Made by a program: the position numbers and the translations under genes. Of a stretch of 29,797 bases of DNA, positions 23,132-29,797 are shown piece after piece. Within the stretch, counting starts at the first letter, position 1, and each line of letters begins with the position of its first letter. Below the pieces are notes generated by a model, which worked only from the letters and a program-made list of their open reading frames with translations, had not been told where the DNA came from and searched no databases. Location of the stretch: NCBI GenBank assembly GCA_020344435.1, contig CP070826.1, positions 728,980-758,776 of the forward strand, read 5' to 3'. The DNA is from Candidatus Bathyarchaeota archaeon. GTDB taxonomy: Archaea > Thermoproteota > Bathyarchaeia > Bathyarchaeales > Bathyarchaeaceae.

Positions 23132-24928
23132 ATGGTGTTCGATTTGAGCAAAACGCCCCTTCTAATACTTCTCTTCACACTCCTGCTAATCTGCCTCCCA
23201 CCTGCAACATTTCATGCATACGCATCTGATTCATTCACCGTGGATTTCAAGATAAATCAGGTAGATCACATCGTGCAAATCCAAAATGGAGGATCTGTGA
23301 TCATCAAAGATATCGTTAATATGTCTGTACGAGGAGAGAGCAAGAATCCCCAGAAGTTCCCACTAGGTTTTCCTTCTGAATACGCGTCGCATCTTGCTTA
23401 CTCTTTTGCCTACAGCACTTCAGATCCAGATGAAAGATTGGAGGTGACGCTCGATGCTGGATTGGGAAAGATAGGCTTTTACGGAATAGGCGTCACGCTT
23501 CCAGAAGACACAATCAATATGGACTCATACAGCTTCACCGTAATCTTCGTCCTTTCAGACATGATAAATGCAGAACCCTTTGTATTTGAGAATCTTTGGT
23601 GGAATCTCACCTTTCCGATATATCCTAGCTTAGTCCAAACAGCTCCAATCTGTAATGTGCAGGTTATCCTCCCACTGGACGTAGGAAACGTCTTGGTTGA
23701 ATGGCACAGCAACCTGATAGATAAGGGGCTAAACGTAAGCTCAACCTCGGTTGATTCCCGTCAAGTCCTGCACTTCTCGAAGACAGAGCTAGAAAATTTC
23801 GAAGATGAATCCGCTTGGGTGAGGTTTTACCAGCTACTGCATGCAGAACTCGATGTCTTCCTCTTAGTTAGCGCTGATGAAATAAGGCGGGATATGACAT
23901 TGGACAATTGGGGCGACATCTTTGTTTCAGATTTCTACCATATGACAAACAAGGGAGAGTGGAACCTCACCAGTGTGAAGCTTCACTTGCCAAAACACGC
24001 CTTTGATGTTTCATGGATTGATGAGGAGGGTAGGGTAGAACCCCCCTTGGAAGGGAATGCGACGACGGACCATGTAAACGCCACCGTATCCTTCAGAACC
24101 GCCCTCAGGAAGAAGGATGAAGCAAAGTTCACTCTGACCTATAGACTTCCATGGAAAGAATATATAACTCAAGAAACTTGGCATGACTTCGATTTGGTCT
24201 ACAGCTTCTTCGAGCAGGAATATTTCGATTGGATAATAAGGGAACTATCTGTGACAATAAACCTACCTGATAACGCCAATTTCCAATCGTGTTCAGTATT
24301 ACCGCGGAGTGTGGAAGATAGTATAGTTTTTTCTTTCCACAACGTTACATCTTTTCAGGATGGTGATTTTCTCCTTTCATATGAATATGTCATTTTTTGG
24401 GCATCTTTTTACCCTACTATGTGGGTGGGATTATCTGTGGCTGTATTATGTATCATTGCCATTCTTTGGCGGGTTCCCAAGCCCCCCACAGTTCCCGTGA
24501 CCCCCGTTTCTCTGGAGGCTCTGAAGGGCTTTGTTGACGCATACGAGAGAAGAACAGGCACGATTCGAGAGCTTGAGGTTTTGGAGCAGAAAGTGCAGAA
24601 GAGGAAGATTCCTCGGCGTCAATACAGGATGCGGAAGAAGTCTCTGGAAGACAGACTATCCGTGCTCTCTAAGGACTTGGCTAATCTGAAGGGAGAGATA
24701 AGACAGGCGGGTTCACGATATGCCAACATAATGAGGCAGATTGAGGTTGCGGAGACGGAGCTTGAAGAGACAGAAGCTGCCATTCGGAGGATTGAGGTGC
24801 GGTATCGACGCAGAGAAATCTCTAAAGGAACTTATCAGAAGCTCCTTGAGGGGTATAACCGTAGAAGGGAGAGGGCAGAGACGACGATCGACGGGGTTCT
24901 GCTAAGGCTCCGAGAGGATATTCGCTGA
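23132..24928 (+). CDS. Ribophorin I-like (OST1-like) membrane protein
   Basis: A 598-residue protein from the ATG at 23132. Residues 1-32 are a signal peptide (LLILLFTLLLICLPPATFHAYA). A beta-rich extracytoplasmic part of about 390 residues follows with seven N-glycosylation sequons, then one membrane helix (about 430-447), then a basic cytoplasmic helical and coiled-coil region (about 460-595). Size and layout match ribophorin I of eukaryotic oligosaccharyltransferase: two luminal beta domains, one helix, cytosolic helical bundle. Local similarities, compared with the eukaryotic sequence from memory, include NWGDIFVSD (259-267), the region LTYRLPWKEY, and SVTINLPDNAN before the helix. Asgard archaea are reported to encode such proteins. 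A family search is needed to confirm; function (glycosylation complex subunit) is inference. Confidence 0.65.
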   Translation: MVFDLSKTPLLILLFTLLLICLPPATFHAYASDSFTVDFKINQVDHIVQIQNGGSVIIKDIVNMSVRGESKNPQKFPLGFPSEYASHLAYSFAYSTSDPDERLEVTLDAGLGKIGFYGIGVTLPEDTINMDSYSFTVIFVLSDMINAEPFVFENLWWNLTFPIYPSLVQTAPICNVQVILPLDVGNVLVEWHSNLIDKGLNVSSTSVDSRQVLHFSKTELENFEDESAWVRFYQLLHAELDVFLLVSADEIRRDMTLDNWGDIFVSDFYHMTNKGEWNLTSVKLHLPKHAFDVSWIDEEGRVEPPLEGNATTDHVNATVSFRTALRKKDEAKFTLTYRLPWKEYITQETWHDFDLVYSFFEQEYFDWIIRELSVTINLPDNANFQSCSVLPRSVEDSIVFSFHNVTSFQDGDFLLSYEYVIFWASFYPTMWVGLSVAVLCIIAILWRVPKPPTVPVTPVSLEALKGFVDAYERRTGTIRELEVLEQKVQKRKIPRRQYRMRKKSLEDRLSVLSKDLANLKGEIRQAGSRYANIMRQIEVAETELEETEAAIRRIEVRYRRREISKGTYQKLLEGYNRRRERAETTIDGVLLRLREDIR

Positions 24929-24938
24929 AGATGAAAAC

Positions 24939-24949
24939 GTTTTTATTTC
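24939..24949 (+). promoter_or_regulatory. Probable TATA box of the ferredoxin gene
   Basis: GTTTTTATTTC lies about 45 bases before the TTG start at 24988. The predicted leader of about 20 bases contains the GGAG ribosome site. Confidence 0.45.
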
Positions 24950-24987
24950 GGATGGCATATTCCGATAGAATCTAAGAGGAGCTGATC

Positions 24988-25173
24988 TTGTTGGTTGAAA
25001 TCAAGATTGATGAGGAGAAGTGTGATGGATGCGGAACATGTGTTGATACATGTCCGGTTGAAGTGTTTGAGATCAAGGAAGAGAAGTCCGTTGTTGTGAA
25101 CCCCGATGAATGTCTCGTCTGTATGGCTTGTGAGGTACAGTGCCCCAATGGGGTCATCAAAGTCATTGAGTAG
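24988..25173 (+). CDS. 2[4Fe-4S] ferredoxin
   Basis: A 61-residue low-potential electron carrier. The first cluster motif is Cys12, 15, 18, 22 (CDGCGTCVDTCP) and the second Cys42, 45, 48, 52 (CLVCMACEVQCP), the classic 8-iron pattern. It lacks a His-ligand or extended N terminus. The TTG start has GGAG 7 bases upstream. It stands alone, convergent with the deacetylase-family gene. Partners (for example hydrogenase or 2-oxoacid oxidoreductases) cannot be told from the window. Confidence 0.95.
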   Translation: MLVEIKIDEEKCDGCGTCVDTCPVEVFEIKEEKSVVVNPDECLVCMACEVQCPNGVIKVIE

Positions 25174-25219
25174 TCATTGCCTATATATGCGACTCAGCTT
25201 TACTGATTGAGTGTGAATG

Positions 25220-26287
25220 TTAGGACTGCAAATCCCAAAACGAAGATTGGACCTTCTTCACTTCTCTCATTATCTTATCAGCTTGCTCTTTTGTTTCTGC
25301 GTCCGCCACTGGGGGGTCATCTCGGAAACTATGTGAGATCCCAGCCATCTGCGCTATAACTGTTGTCGCCATTTTCCCTATGTAATTCAAGCTATATCCC
25401 CCTTCCAGTGCTGCTGCCAGCCTTCCCGCGCAGAGTTGAGACGCCAGCTTCAGCGAGTGTGAGAAGGTTTTGAGGTAGCATGAGGTCGATAAGTAGAGGT
25501 CTGAAACGGGGTCGGTGTAATGGCCATCGAAGCCGACTGAAATGAGAATGAACTGCGGCTCATACTGTTGGATTATGGGAATTACTATCTCCTCGACCGC
25601 TTCAAGGTAGACTTGGTCATCGATTCGAAACGGGAATGGAACGTTAACTGTGTATCCTCTTCCTTCTTTCCTACCTGTTTCATCAATGAAGCCTGTGCCT
25701 GGAAATCCTGAGGGGTCTTGATGTAGACTGATGTATAGAACCTTACTTGTGTTGTAGAAGATTTCTTGTGTCGCATTTCCATGATGAGCATCTATATCTA
25801 GGACCAAGACGCGGTCTAAGCCGCATTCTTTCAGGAGATGGGTGGCGGCTATCGCGACATTGTTGAAGAGGCAGAAACCCATGGCGTAGTAGGGGCCAGC
25901 ATGATGTCCGGGGGGACGAACGAGGGCGAAGGCATTTTCAAACTTTCCTGCCATCACAAGATTCACAGCTCTCAGGACTCCTCCTACCGCGAAGAGGGCT
26001 GTTTCATAGCTTTTGGGCGAAACGACGGTGTCTCCGAGATCCAGAAGTCCACCGCCAGTTGAACAGTGTCTCTTGACGAGTTGGATGTAGTCTGGCTTGT
26101 GAACGAGTTTGAGGTCGTCTAGACCAGCGCGCTTGGGCTTGATGAGTGAGCATCTTCTTGTTTCGAGAAGACCACTTTTGTTCAGCTCGCGCAATATTGC
26201 TCTCAAACGCTCTGGGGATTCAGGGTGTTGGGGACCTGGGTTGTGATTCAAGTATTTTGGCGTATAGAGGACGGCTGTCTTTCGCAT
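25220..26287 (-). CDS. Histone-deacetylase-superfamily hydrolase
   Basis: A zinc-dependent hydrolase of the HDAC/AcuC/acetylpolyamine amidohydrolase superfamily. The active-site segments are RPPGHHAG (tandem His), DIDAHHGN (zinc Asp and His), GFDGHYTDP (second zinc Asp) and LEGGY (transition-state Tyr region). At 355 residues it is the usual single-domain length with a short charged C-terminal tail. The substrate is open: acetyl-lysine proteins such as chromatin proteins, or acetylated polyamines. The ATG has GAGG about 5 bases upstream. It starts 6 bases after the asparagine synthetase-like gene and is likely co-translated with it. Confidence 0.93.
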   Translation of the reverse strand: MRKTAVLYTPKYLNHNPGPQHPESPERLRAILRELNKSGLLETRRCSLIKPKRAGLDDLKLVHKPDYIQLVKRHCSTGGGLLDLGDTVVSPKSYETALFAVGGVLRAVNLVMAGKFENAFALVRPPGHHAGPYYAMGFCLFNNVAIAATHLLKECGLDRVLVLDIDAHHGNATQEIFYNTSKVLYISLHQDPSGFPGTGFIDETGRKEGRGYTVNVPFPFRIDDQVYLEAVEEIVIPIIQQYEPQFILISVGFDGHYTDPVSDLYLSTSCYLKTFSHSLKLASQLCAGRLAAALEGGYSLNYIGKMATTVIAQMAGISHSFRDDPPVADAETKEQADKIMREVKKVQSSFWDLQS

Positions 26288-26293
26288 TTTCCT

Positions 26294-27742
26294 CTACCTC
26301 TCAGGATATACTTCTTGCAGGTATCTCTCAACATACTCTCGCAGGGTTGAGCCTTCTACTCTAGCTAGCCTTCTCAATGCTTTGTTCACGCCAGTGGCGT
26401 ATTGAATAGCCTTCTTTGGTCTTCCAGCGATAGATTGGGGTTGACCTAGATTTTCAGCTGTCAGTCGCAGAACTCTCTTTCTCAAGAGGTCTTCAGAAGA
26501 TTCGATCTTCAGGCGTGGAGGTAAACCTAAAGCGAAACTCGCAACCTCTCGATCTGCAAATGGTAGTCTTAGTTCCACCTTATGAAAAGAACAGACTTGG
26601 TTGTCTCTTTGGAAATTCTTCTCATGACACATGATTATATCATGATACATAGAGTCACATATGACTTCAATGCCCGCCGCATAATCTTTGAGGTACCTCT
26701 GGTAACCGCCAAAGAGCTCATCTGCTCCCTGCCCAGCTAGGAGGATTCGGAAATCAAGTTTTGCTGCGATCTCTGCTGTCCAAAAAAGGGGAATAGCGAT
26801 TTCAGCCTTCATCACGTCGGGCTCTTCGATCAGCCATAAGACCTTCGGAAGAGTCTTTTCAACGTCGTCTAGGGTATATGTTTGTAGATGCAAGGGTATC
26901 TCTAAGACCTTCGCGGCAGCTTTTGCATGTTCGAGTTCACGCTGACCTTTCAACCCAACTGTAATCAGTTGAACTTCTACTGTGCAGAGTTTAGCCAACA
27001 CGGCGACGATGCTGCTGTCGAGACCACCTGAAAAAGCCACCGCGGCTCTCTTGGTATCCGAAAGCCGTCTTCTCATTGACTCTATCAGGAGGGTTTGAAG
27101 GCATCTTGCTGCTGGCTTCATGTACATAGGGTTCGGTGAGGGCTGTGCTAAGGTTCTTATAGGCTTAAATCTGAAGCCCCGGCAGTTGATTACTGCTAGG
27201 GTTCCCGGAGGAAAAGACTTCGCCGCCTCTATTCCGATTAGCCACAAGGCCTTACGCTCAGATGCTATGGCAGCGGTTGTTTCATTCTCACCATAGTAGA
27301 GTGGAGCTATTCCCAGAACATCTCGTCCAGCGATTACCATATCTTGGCATGTTATAGCGAATGTATACGATCCATCAAATCTCTTAATGATGGAGCGCGC
27401 GTTCTTGCGGGGGTTAGACCCGAGCATGCCCAGAATTGCATCCACGTCAGAAACGCCAAAAGGAGGAAATATCCGTCCCTCAAAAACCAGTGCATGGTTC
27501 TCTCCCAGAACCGGCTGTGGATGATCTTTTGGGAGAATCTGGCACAGATTATGGCCTAGTGCAATATCTGAGCGCACGTTTTTTGTCGATATTTGTTCGA
27601 TGGAGTTTGCTGTTCTCGTGGAGTTCGGAGTTGCGATTCCATGAGCGTCTGTTCCTCGGTGTTTCAACCGTATGAGCATAGAACGTACACTGGGAACTGT
27701 GTCCTCGCCCTTCTTGCTAATGGCAGCAGCTATTGCACCCAA
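26294..27742 (-). CDS. Asparagine synthetase B-like protein lacking the glutaminase cysteine
   Basis: A 482-residue protein with the AsnB layout: an N-terminal Ntn-type amidotransferase domain (about 1-190) and a C-terminal ATP-pyrophosphatase synthetase domain. The PP-loop is SGGLDSS (238-244), and GQGADELFGGYQRY is the conserved synthetase segment. The N terminus is Met-Gly-Ala-Ile, where functional glutaminases have Met-Cys-Gly-Ile with Cys2 as nucleophile. Glutamine hydrolysis should therefore be lost, leaving an ammonia-dependent or different amidation. It starts with a TTG and has GGAG about 9 bases upstream. It pairs with the deacetylase-family gene and is divergent from purB. Confidence 0.88.
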   Translation of the reverse strand: MGAIAAAISKKGEDTVPSVRSMLIRLKHRGTDAHGIATPNSTRTANSIEQISTKNVRSDIALGHNLCQILPKDHPQPVLGENHALVFEGRIFPPFGVSDVDAILGMLGSNPRKNARSIIKRFDGSYTFAITCQDMVIAGRDVLGIAPLYYGENETTAAIASERKALWLIGIEAAKSFPPGTLAVINCRGFRFKPIRTLAQPSPNPMYMKPAARCLQTLLIESMRRRLSDTKRAAVAFSGGLDSSIVAVLAKLCTVEVQLITVGLKGQRELEHAKAAAKVLEIPLHLQTYTLDDVEKTLPKVLWLIEEPDVMKAEIAIPLFWTAEIAAKLDFRILLAGQGADELFGGYQRYLKDYAAGIEVICDSMYHDIIMCHEKNFQRDNQVCSFHKVELRLPFADREVASFALGLPPRLKIESSEDLLRKRVLRLTAENLGQPQSIAGRPKKAIQYATGVNKALRRLARVEGSTLREYVERYLQEVYPER

Positions 27743-27782
27743 TTCAACTACTCCACTAATCAGATACTAGGCAAAGACCAAA

Positions 27783-27798
27783 AGTTAATCTTTTAACT
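27783..27798. promoter_or_regulatory. Inverted-repeat TATA region shared by asnB-like and purB genes
   Basis: AGTTAA-TCTT-TTAACT is a perfect inverted repeat with 6-base arms. It supplies TATA-like sequence for both strands in a gap of only 90 bases between the divergent starts (27742 and 27833), so it may act as a bidirectional promoter. Confidence 0.5.
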
Positions 27799-27800
27799 GG

Positions 27801-27820
27801 TCACTTGTGTATCACTTGTG
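27801..27820 (+). repeat. 9-base direct repeat with 11-base period before purB
   Basis: TCACTTGTG occurs at 27801-27809 and 27812-27820, one helical turn apart. It lies between the shared TATA region and the purB ribosome site (27821-27827), a typical place for an operator. No regulator is known. Confidence 0.5.
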
Positions 27821-27832
27821 GGAGGTGCAAGG

Positions 27833-29203
27833 ATGCCCATTCTTCCGATTGACAATGGCCGATACGGAACGCAAGAGATGTCGCTCGTCTTTGATGAGGA
27901 GAGCAGGCTTCAGAGGTTGTTGGATGTGGAGGCAGCCTTGGCGTGGGCGCAGGCTGAAGTTGGAGACATACCACGATTAGACGCTGAAGGAATCATGGAA
28001 ATGGCTTCTGTGAATCATGTCAAACTCGATCGAGTCAAGGAGATTGAACTTGAGATTAAGCACGATGTGATGTCCGTGGTTCGAGCATTAGCGGAAGTAA
28101 GCGGGTCAAGTGGAGCTTATGTTCATCTTGGGGCAACAAGCTCAGACATCTTGGATACGGCTACTGCTCTTCAACTTAGAGACGCCCTTCGGCTGATTGA
28201 AGAGAAACTGAATGGACTTGAAGAAGTCCTGATGAAGGGTGCGAATCGCTACAAGAAGACTATGATGATGGGAAGAACCCATGGTCAACACGCTTTGCCT
28301 ATTACCTTTGGACTTAAGCTTGCGGTTTGGATGAGAGAGATTGCGAGGCATAGTCAACGTCTCCGAGAGTGCAGCAGTAGGGTGCTCGTTGGAAAGATGA
28401 CTGGCGCAGTTGGAACCCAAGCGGGCTTAGGTCCACACGCAACTGAGATACAGGGACTTGTTATGGAAAGACTTAATCTCAGACCCGTGGAGGTCTCCAC
28501 TCAAATCGTGCAGAGGGACCGTCTTGCGGAGTTGATCTGTCTACTAAGCATAGTTGCATCCACACTGGATAAGATTGCAACTGAGATTAGAGAGCTACAG
28601 CGACCAGAGATAGGAGAGATTTTCGAATTCTTTGAAAGAAAGAAGCAGGTCGGAAGCTCAACAATGCCTCACAAACACGATCCACAAACCTGTGAGACTG
28701 TCTGCGGTCTGGCTAAGATCATGAGAAGCCTTGTTGTGCCCGCTCTAGAAAACGTGCCAACCTGGCATGAACGAGATATGACGCAATCGTCCGCTGAGCG
28801 ATTCCTGATCCCTGAAGCATGCATCCTAATAGATCACATGCTGATCTCAATGACGAGAGTGCTGGCAACCTTGCAGGTTGATGAAGAAAGAATGATGAAG
28901 AATATGGATATAACCCAGGGGCGAATGATGTCCGAAGTGGTTATGCTAGCCTTAGCTGGGAAGGATATGGACCGCCAAAAGGCTCATGAGATTATTCGAA
29001 GATTAGCGATGAGAAGCTACGCTGATAATAGATTTTTCAAGCAGGTTCTCCTGGAAGACGACACAGTGCACAGCATATTGAGTGAAGAGGAGATTGACGA
29101 GGCTCTAGACCCACGAAACTACTTGGGTACAGCGACATGGCAAGTTGAAATGGCTGTGGAGAAGACGAAACTGGAGAGGAAGGCTCGAGGGCTGAGCGGC
29201 TAG
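27833..29203 (+). CDS. purB: Adenylosuccinate lyase
   Basis: PurB cleaves adenylosuccinate to AMP and fumarate and SAICAR to AICAR in purine synthesis. The fumarase/aspartase-superfamily signature is GSSTMPHKHDP, with the active-site Ser in the flexible loop. Other segments are GATSSDILDTA (substrate binding) and MGRTHGQHALPITFG (catalytic His). The ATG at 27833 is chosen because GGAGGTG precedes it by 5 bases; a GTG at 27818 lies upstream of that site. From there the protein is 456 residues, typical. It ends tail-to-tail with hel308, sharing the bases of the two stop codons. Confidence 0.96.
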   Translation: MPILPIDNGRYGTQEMSLVFDEESRLQRLLDVEAALAWAQAEVGDIPRLDAEGIMEMASVNHVKLDRVKEIELEIKHDVMSVVRALAEVSGSSGAYVHLGATSSDILDTATALQLRDALRLIEEKLNGLEEVLMKGANRYKKTMMMGRTHGQHALPITFGLKLAVWMREIARHSQRLRECSSRVLVGKMTGAVGTQAGLGPHATEIQGLVMERLNLRPVEVSTQIVQRDRLAELICLLSIVASTLDKIATEIRELQRPEIGEIFEFFERKKQVGSSTMPHKHDPQTCETVCGLAKIMRSLVVPALENVPTWHERDMTQSSAERFLIPEACILIDHMLISMTRVLATLQVDEERMMKNMDITQGRMMSEVVMLALAGKDMDRQKAHEIIRRLAMRSYADNRFFKQVLLEDDTVHSILSEEEIDEALDPRNYLGTATWQVEMAVEKTKLERKARGLSG

Positions 29204-29797
29204 TATTTTGTAATGGCCTGTTGCTTAGGACCCTTCTTTCTGAGTTTCTTCCATTCCTTTGACTCTACGAGACCGCCCACTTGTTCCTTGATTTCTTTGG
29301 TGAGTCTCGGGCCGATAAGCGGCAGGTTTGTCAGTGTCTTTACAGAAGCCATCTTGAGGTCCCTGATGGTTCTTAGTCCAGAGTCGTGGAGTATGCGTGC
29401 TCTGACTCTGCCAATTCCCTTCAATCTCACAAGCGGAAGCAGCTCGCTCTTGACTCCTTTATCAACCTGTTCCATAAGTTGGGATAGGTGACGTCGCAAA
29501 TCCCTGTAGCGGAAAAGCTTTGCTAATTCATGCGAGGCGTAGAGAAGCCATCGTGCAGTATTTGTGAGTCTGTATAGGTCGCCCGATTGCACATGAAATC
29601 TTTCGATTATCGCATCTTCGGTCGTCTCTTCAATCCAGGAGTCTAGGACCCAAGCGTTTTTTGCTTCTCCCAAGAATTCTTCGTAGGCCATACGGTCTGT
29701 CCACTCATCGGGTACATTAACCATGAATTCCTCTCGATGCTCGTCTACAAAGAGGGTGAGATCATCTATCTCCCTTGAGTATGGTCTAAGCTTTGGG
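29200..29797 (-). CDS. hel308: Hel308-type DNA helicase (partial, N-terminal part outside window)
   Basis: The last 198 residues of a Hel308 (Ski2-like, HelQ/PolQ-related) fork-remodelling helicase. The open frame runs to the window edge and starts with PKLRPYSREIDDL, so the helicase motor lobes lie beyond. Visible parts are the C-terminal half of the ratchet domain (NTARWLLYASHELAKLFRYRD) and the helix-hairpin-helix-like domain 5 (VRLKGIGRVRARILHDSGLRTIRDL, then LPLIGPRLTKEIKEQ). The C terminus is basic (KKGPKQQ). An ATG at 29724 lies inside the coding frame and is not the true start. Together with radA and the Hef-type gene it suggests a full fork-repair set. Confidence 0.93.
   Translation of the reverse strand, partial: PKLRPYSREIDDLTLFVDEHREEFMVNVPDEWTDRMAYEEFLGEAKNAWVLDSWIEETTEDAIIERFHVQSGDLYRLTNTARWLLYASHELAKLFRYRDLRRHLSQLMEQVDKGVKSELLPLVRLKGIGRVRARILHDSGLRTIRDLKMASVKTLTNLPLIGPRLTKEIKEQVGGLVESKEWKKLRKKGPKQQAITKY

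Noticed and set aside
1..29797. CRISPR arrays, insertion sequences and attachment sites
   Set aside because: No regularly spaced direct repeats, transposase motifs or duplicated tRNA 3' ends were seen; the only tandem repeats are short two-copy ones.

Overview
The window reads as a piece of an archaeal chromosome. RadA, a Hef-type helicase, Hel308, a membrane-inserted LonB-type protease, a beta-CASP RNase of the aCPSF2 kind, a class III-signal pilin with its prepilin peptidase, a UPF0282 hydrolase and a tRNA-Gly with encoded CCA are all archaeal or mainly archaeal. Many genes start with TTG or GTG, and the promoters look like TATA boxes with GGTGA-type ribosome sites. The gene set (hyp operon, molybdopterin genes, arsM, ferredoxin, deacetylase-fold hydrolase) fits an anaerobic TACK lineage such as Bathyarchaeia; that placement is inference.

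Layout. Positions 1-1842 (minus) hold a hypC-hypB-hypA-hypD operon for [NiFe]-hydrogenase maturation, hypD cut by the window start. Divergent from it is a 61-residue zinc-ribbon gene. Then on the minus strand come radA and a Hef-like helicase (2296-5423) and two tandem MFS transporters (5570-8102). A repeat-rich divergent intergenic region follows, with a small Cys-motif ORF and a tail-anchored coiled-coil protein bracketed by alternating CG/CA tracts. Next are moaB-moaA, an EntS-like MFS exporter, and a probable unit of RHH regulator, arsM and retropepsin-like protease (12446-14111), behind an ICMT-family membrane methyltransferase.

From about 15158 the plus strand carries a UPF0282 metallo-beta-lactamase protein, endonuclease IV and a beta-CASP RNase with a structured leader. 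A tRNA-Gly(CCC) and lonB lie on the minus strand. A plus-strand block then holds a type IV pilin, its peptidase, a small DUF2095-like protein and a large secreted/membrane protein whose architecture matches ribophorin I, a subunit of the eukaryotic oligosaccharyltransferase. A 2[4Fe-4S] ferredoxin follows. The end of the window has an asparagine synthetase-like gene lacking the glutaminase cysteine, paired with a deacetylase-family gene, divergent from purB, which ends tail-to-tail with hel308 by sharing a CTAG stop.

The most notable items are the ribophorin I-like protein, the RHH-arsM-protease unit, the LonB-type protease with a LonA-like active site, the Cys-less AsnB-like protein, and the unexplained repeats at 8.1-9.3 kb and 27.8 kb. 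No mobile element or CRISPR array was seen. All family calls rest on motif recognition without database searches.
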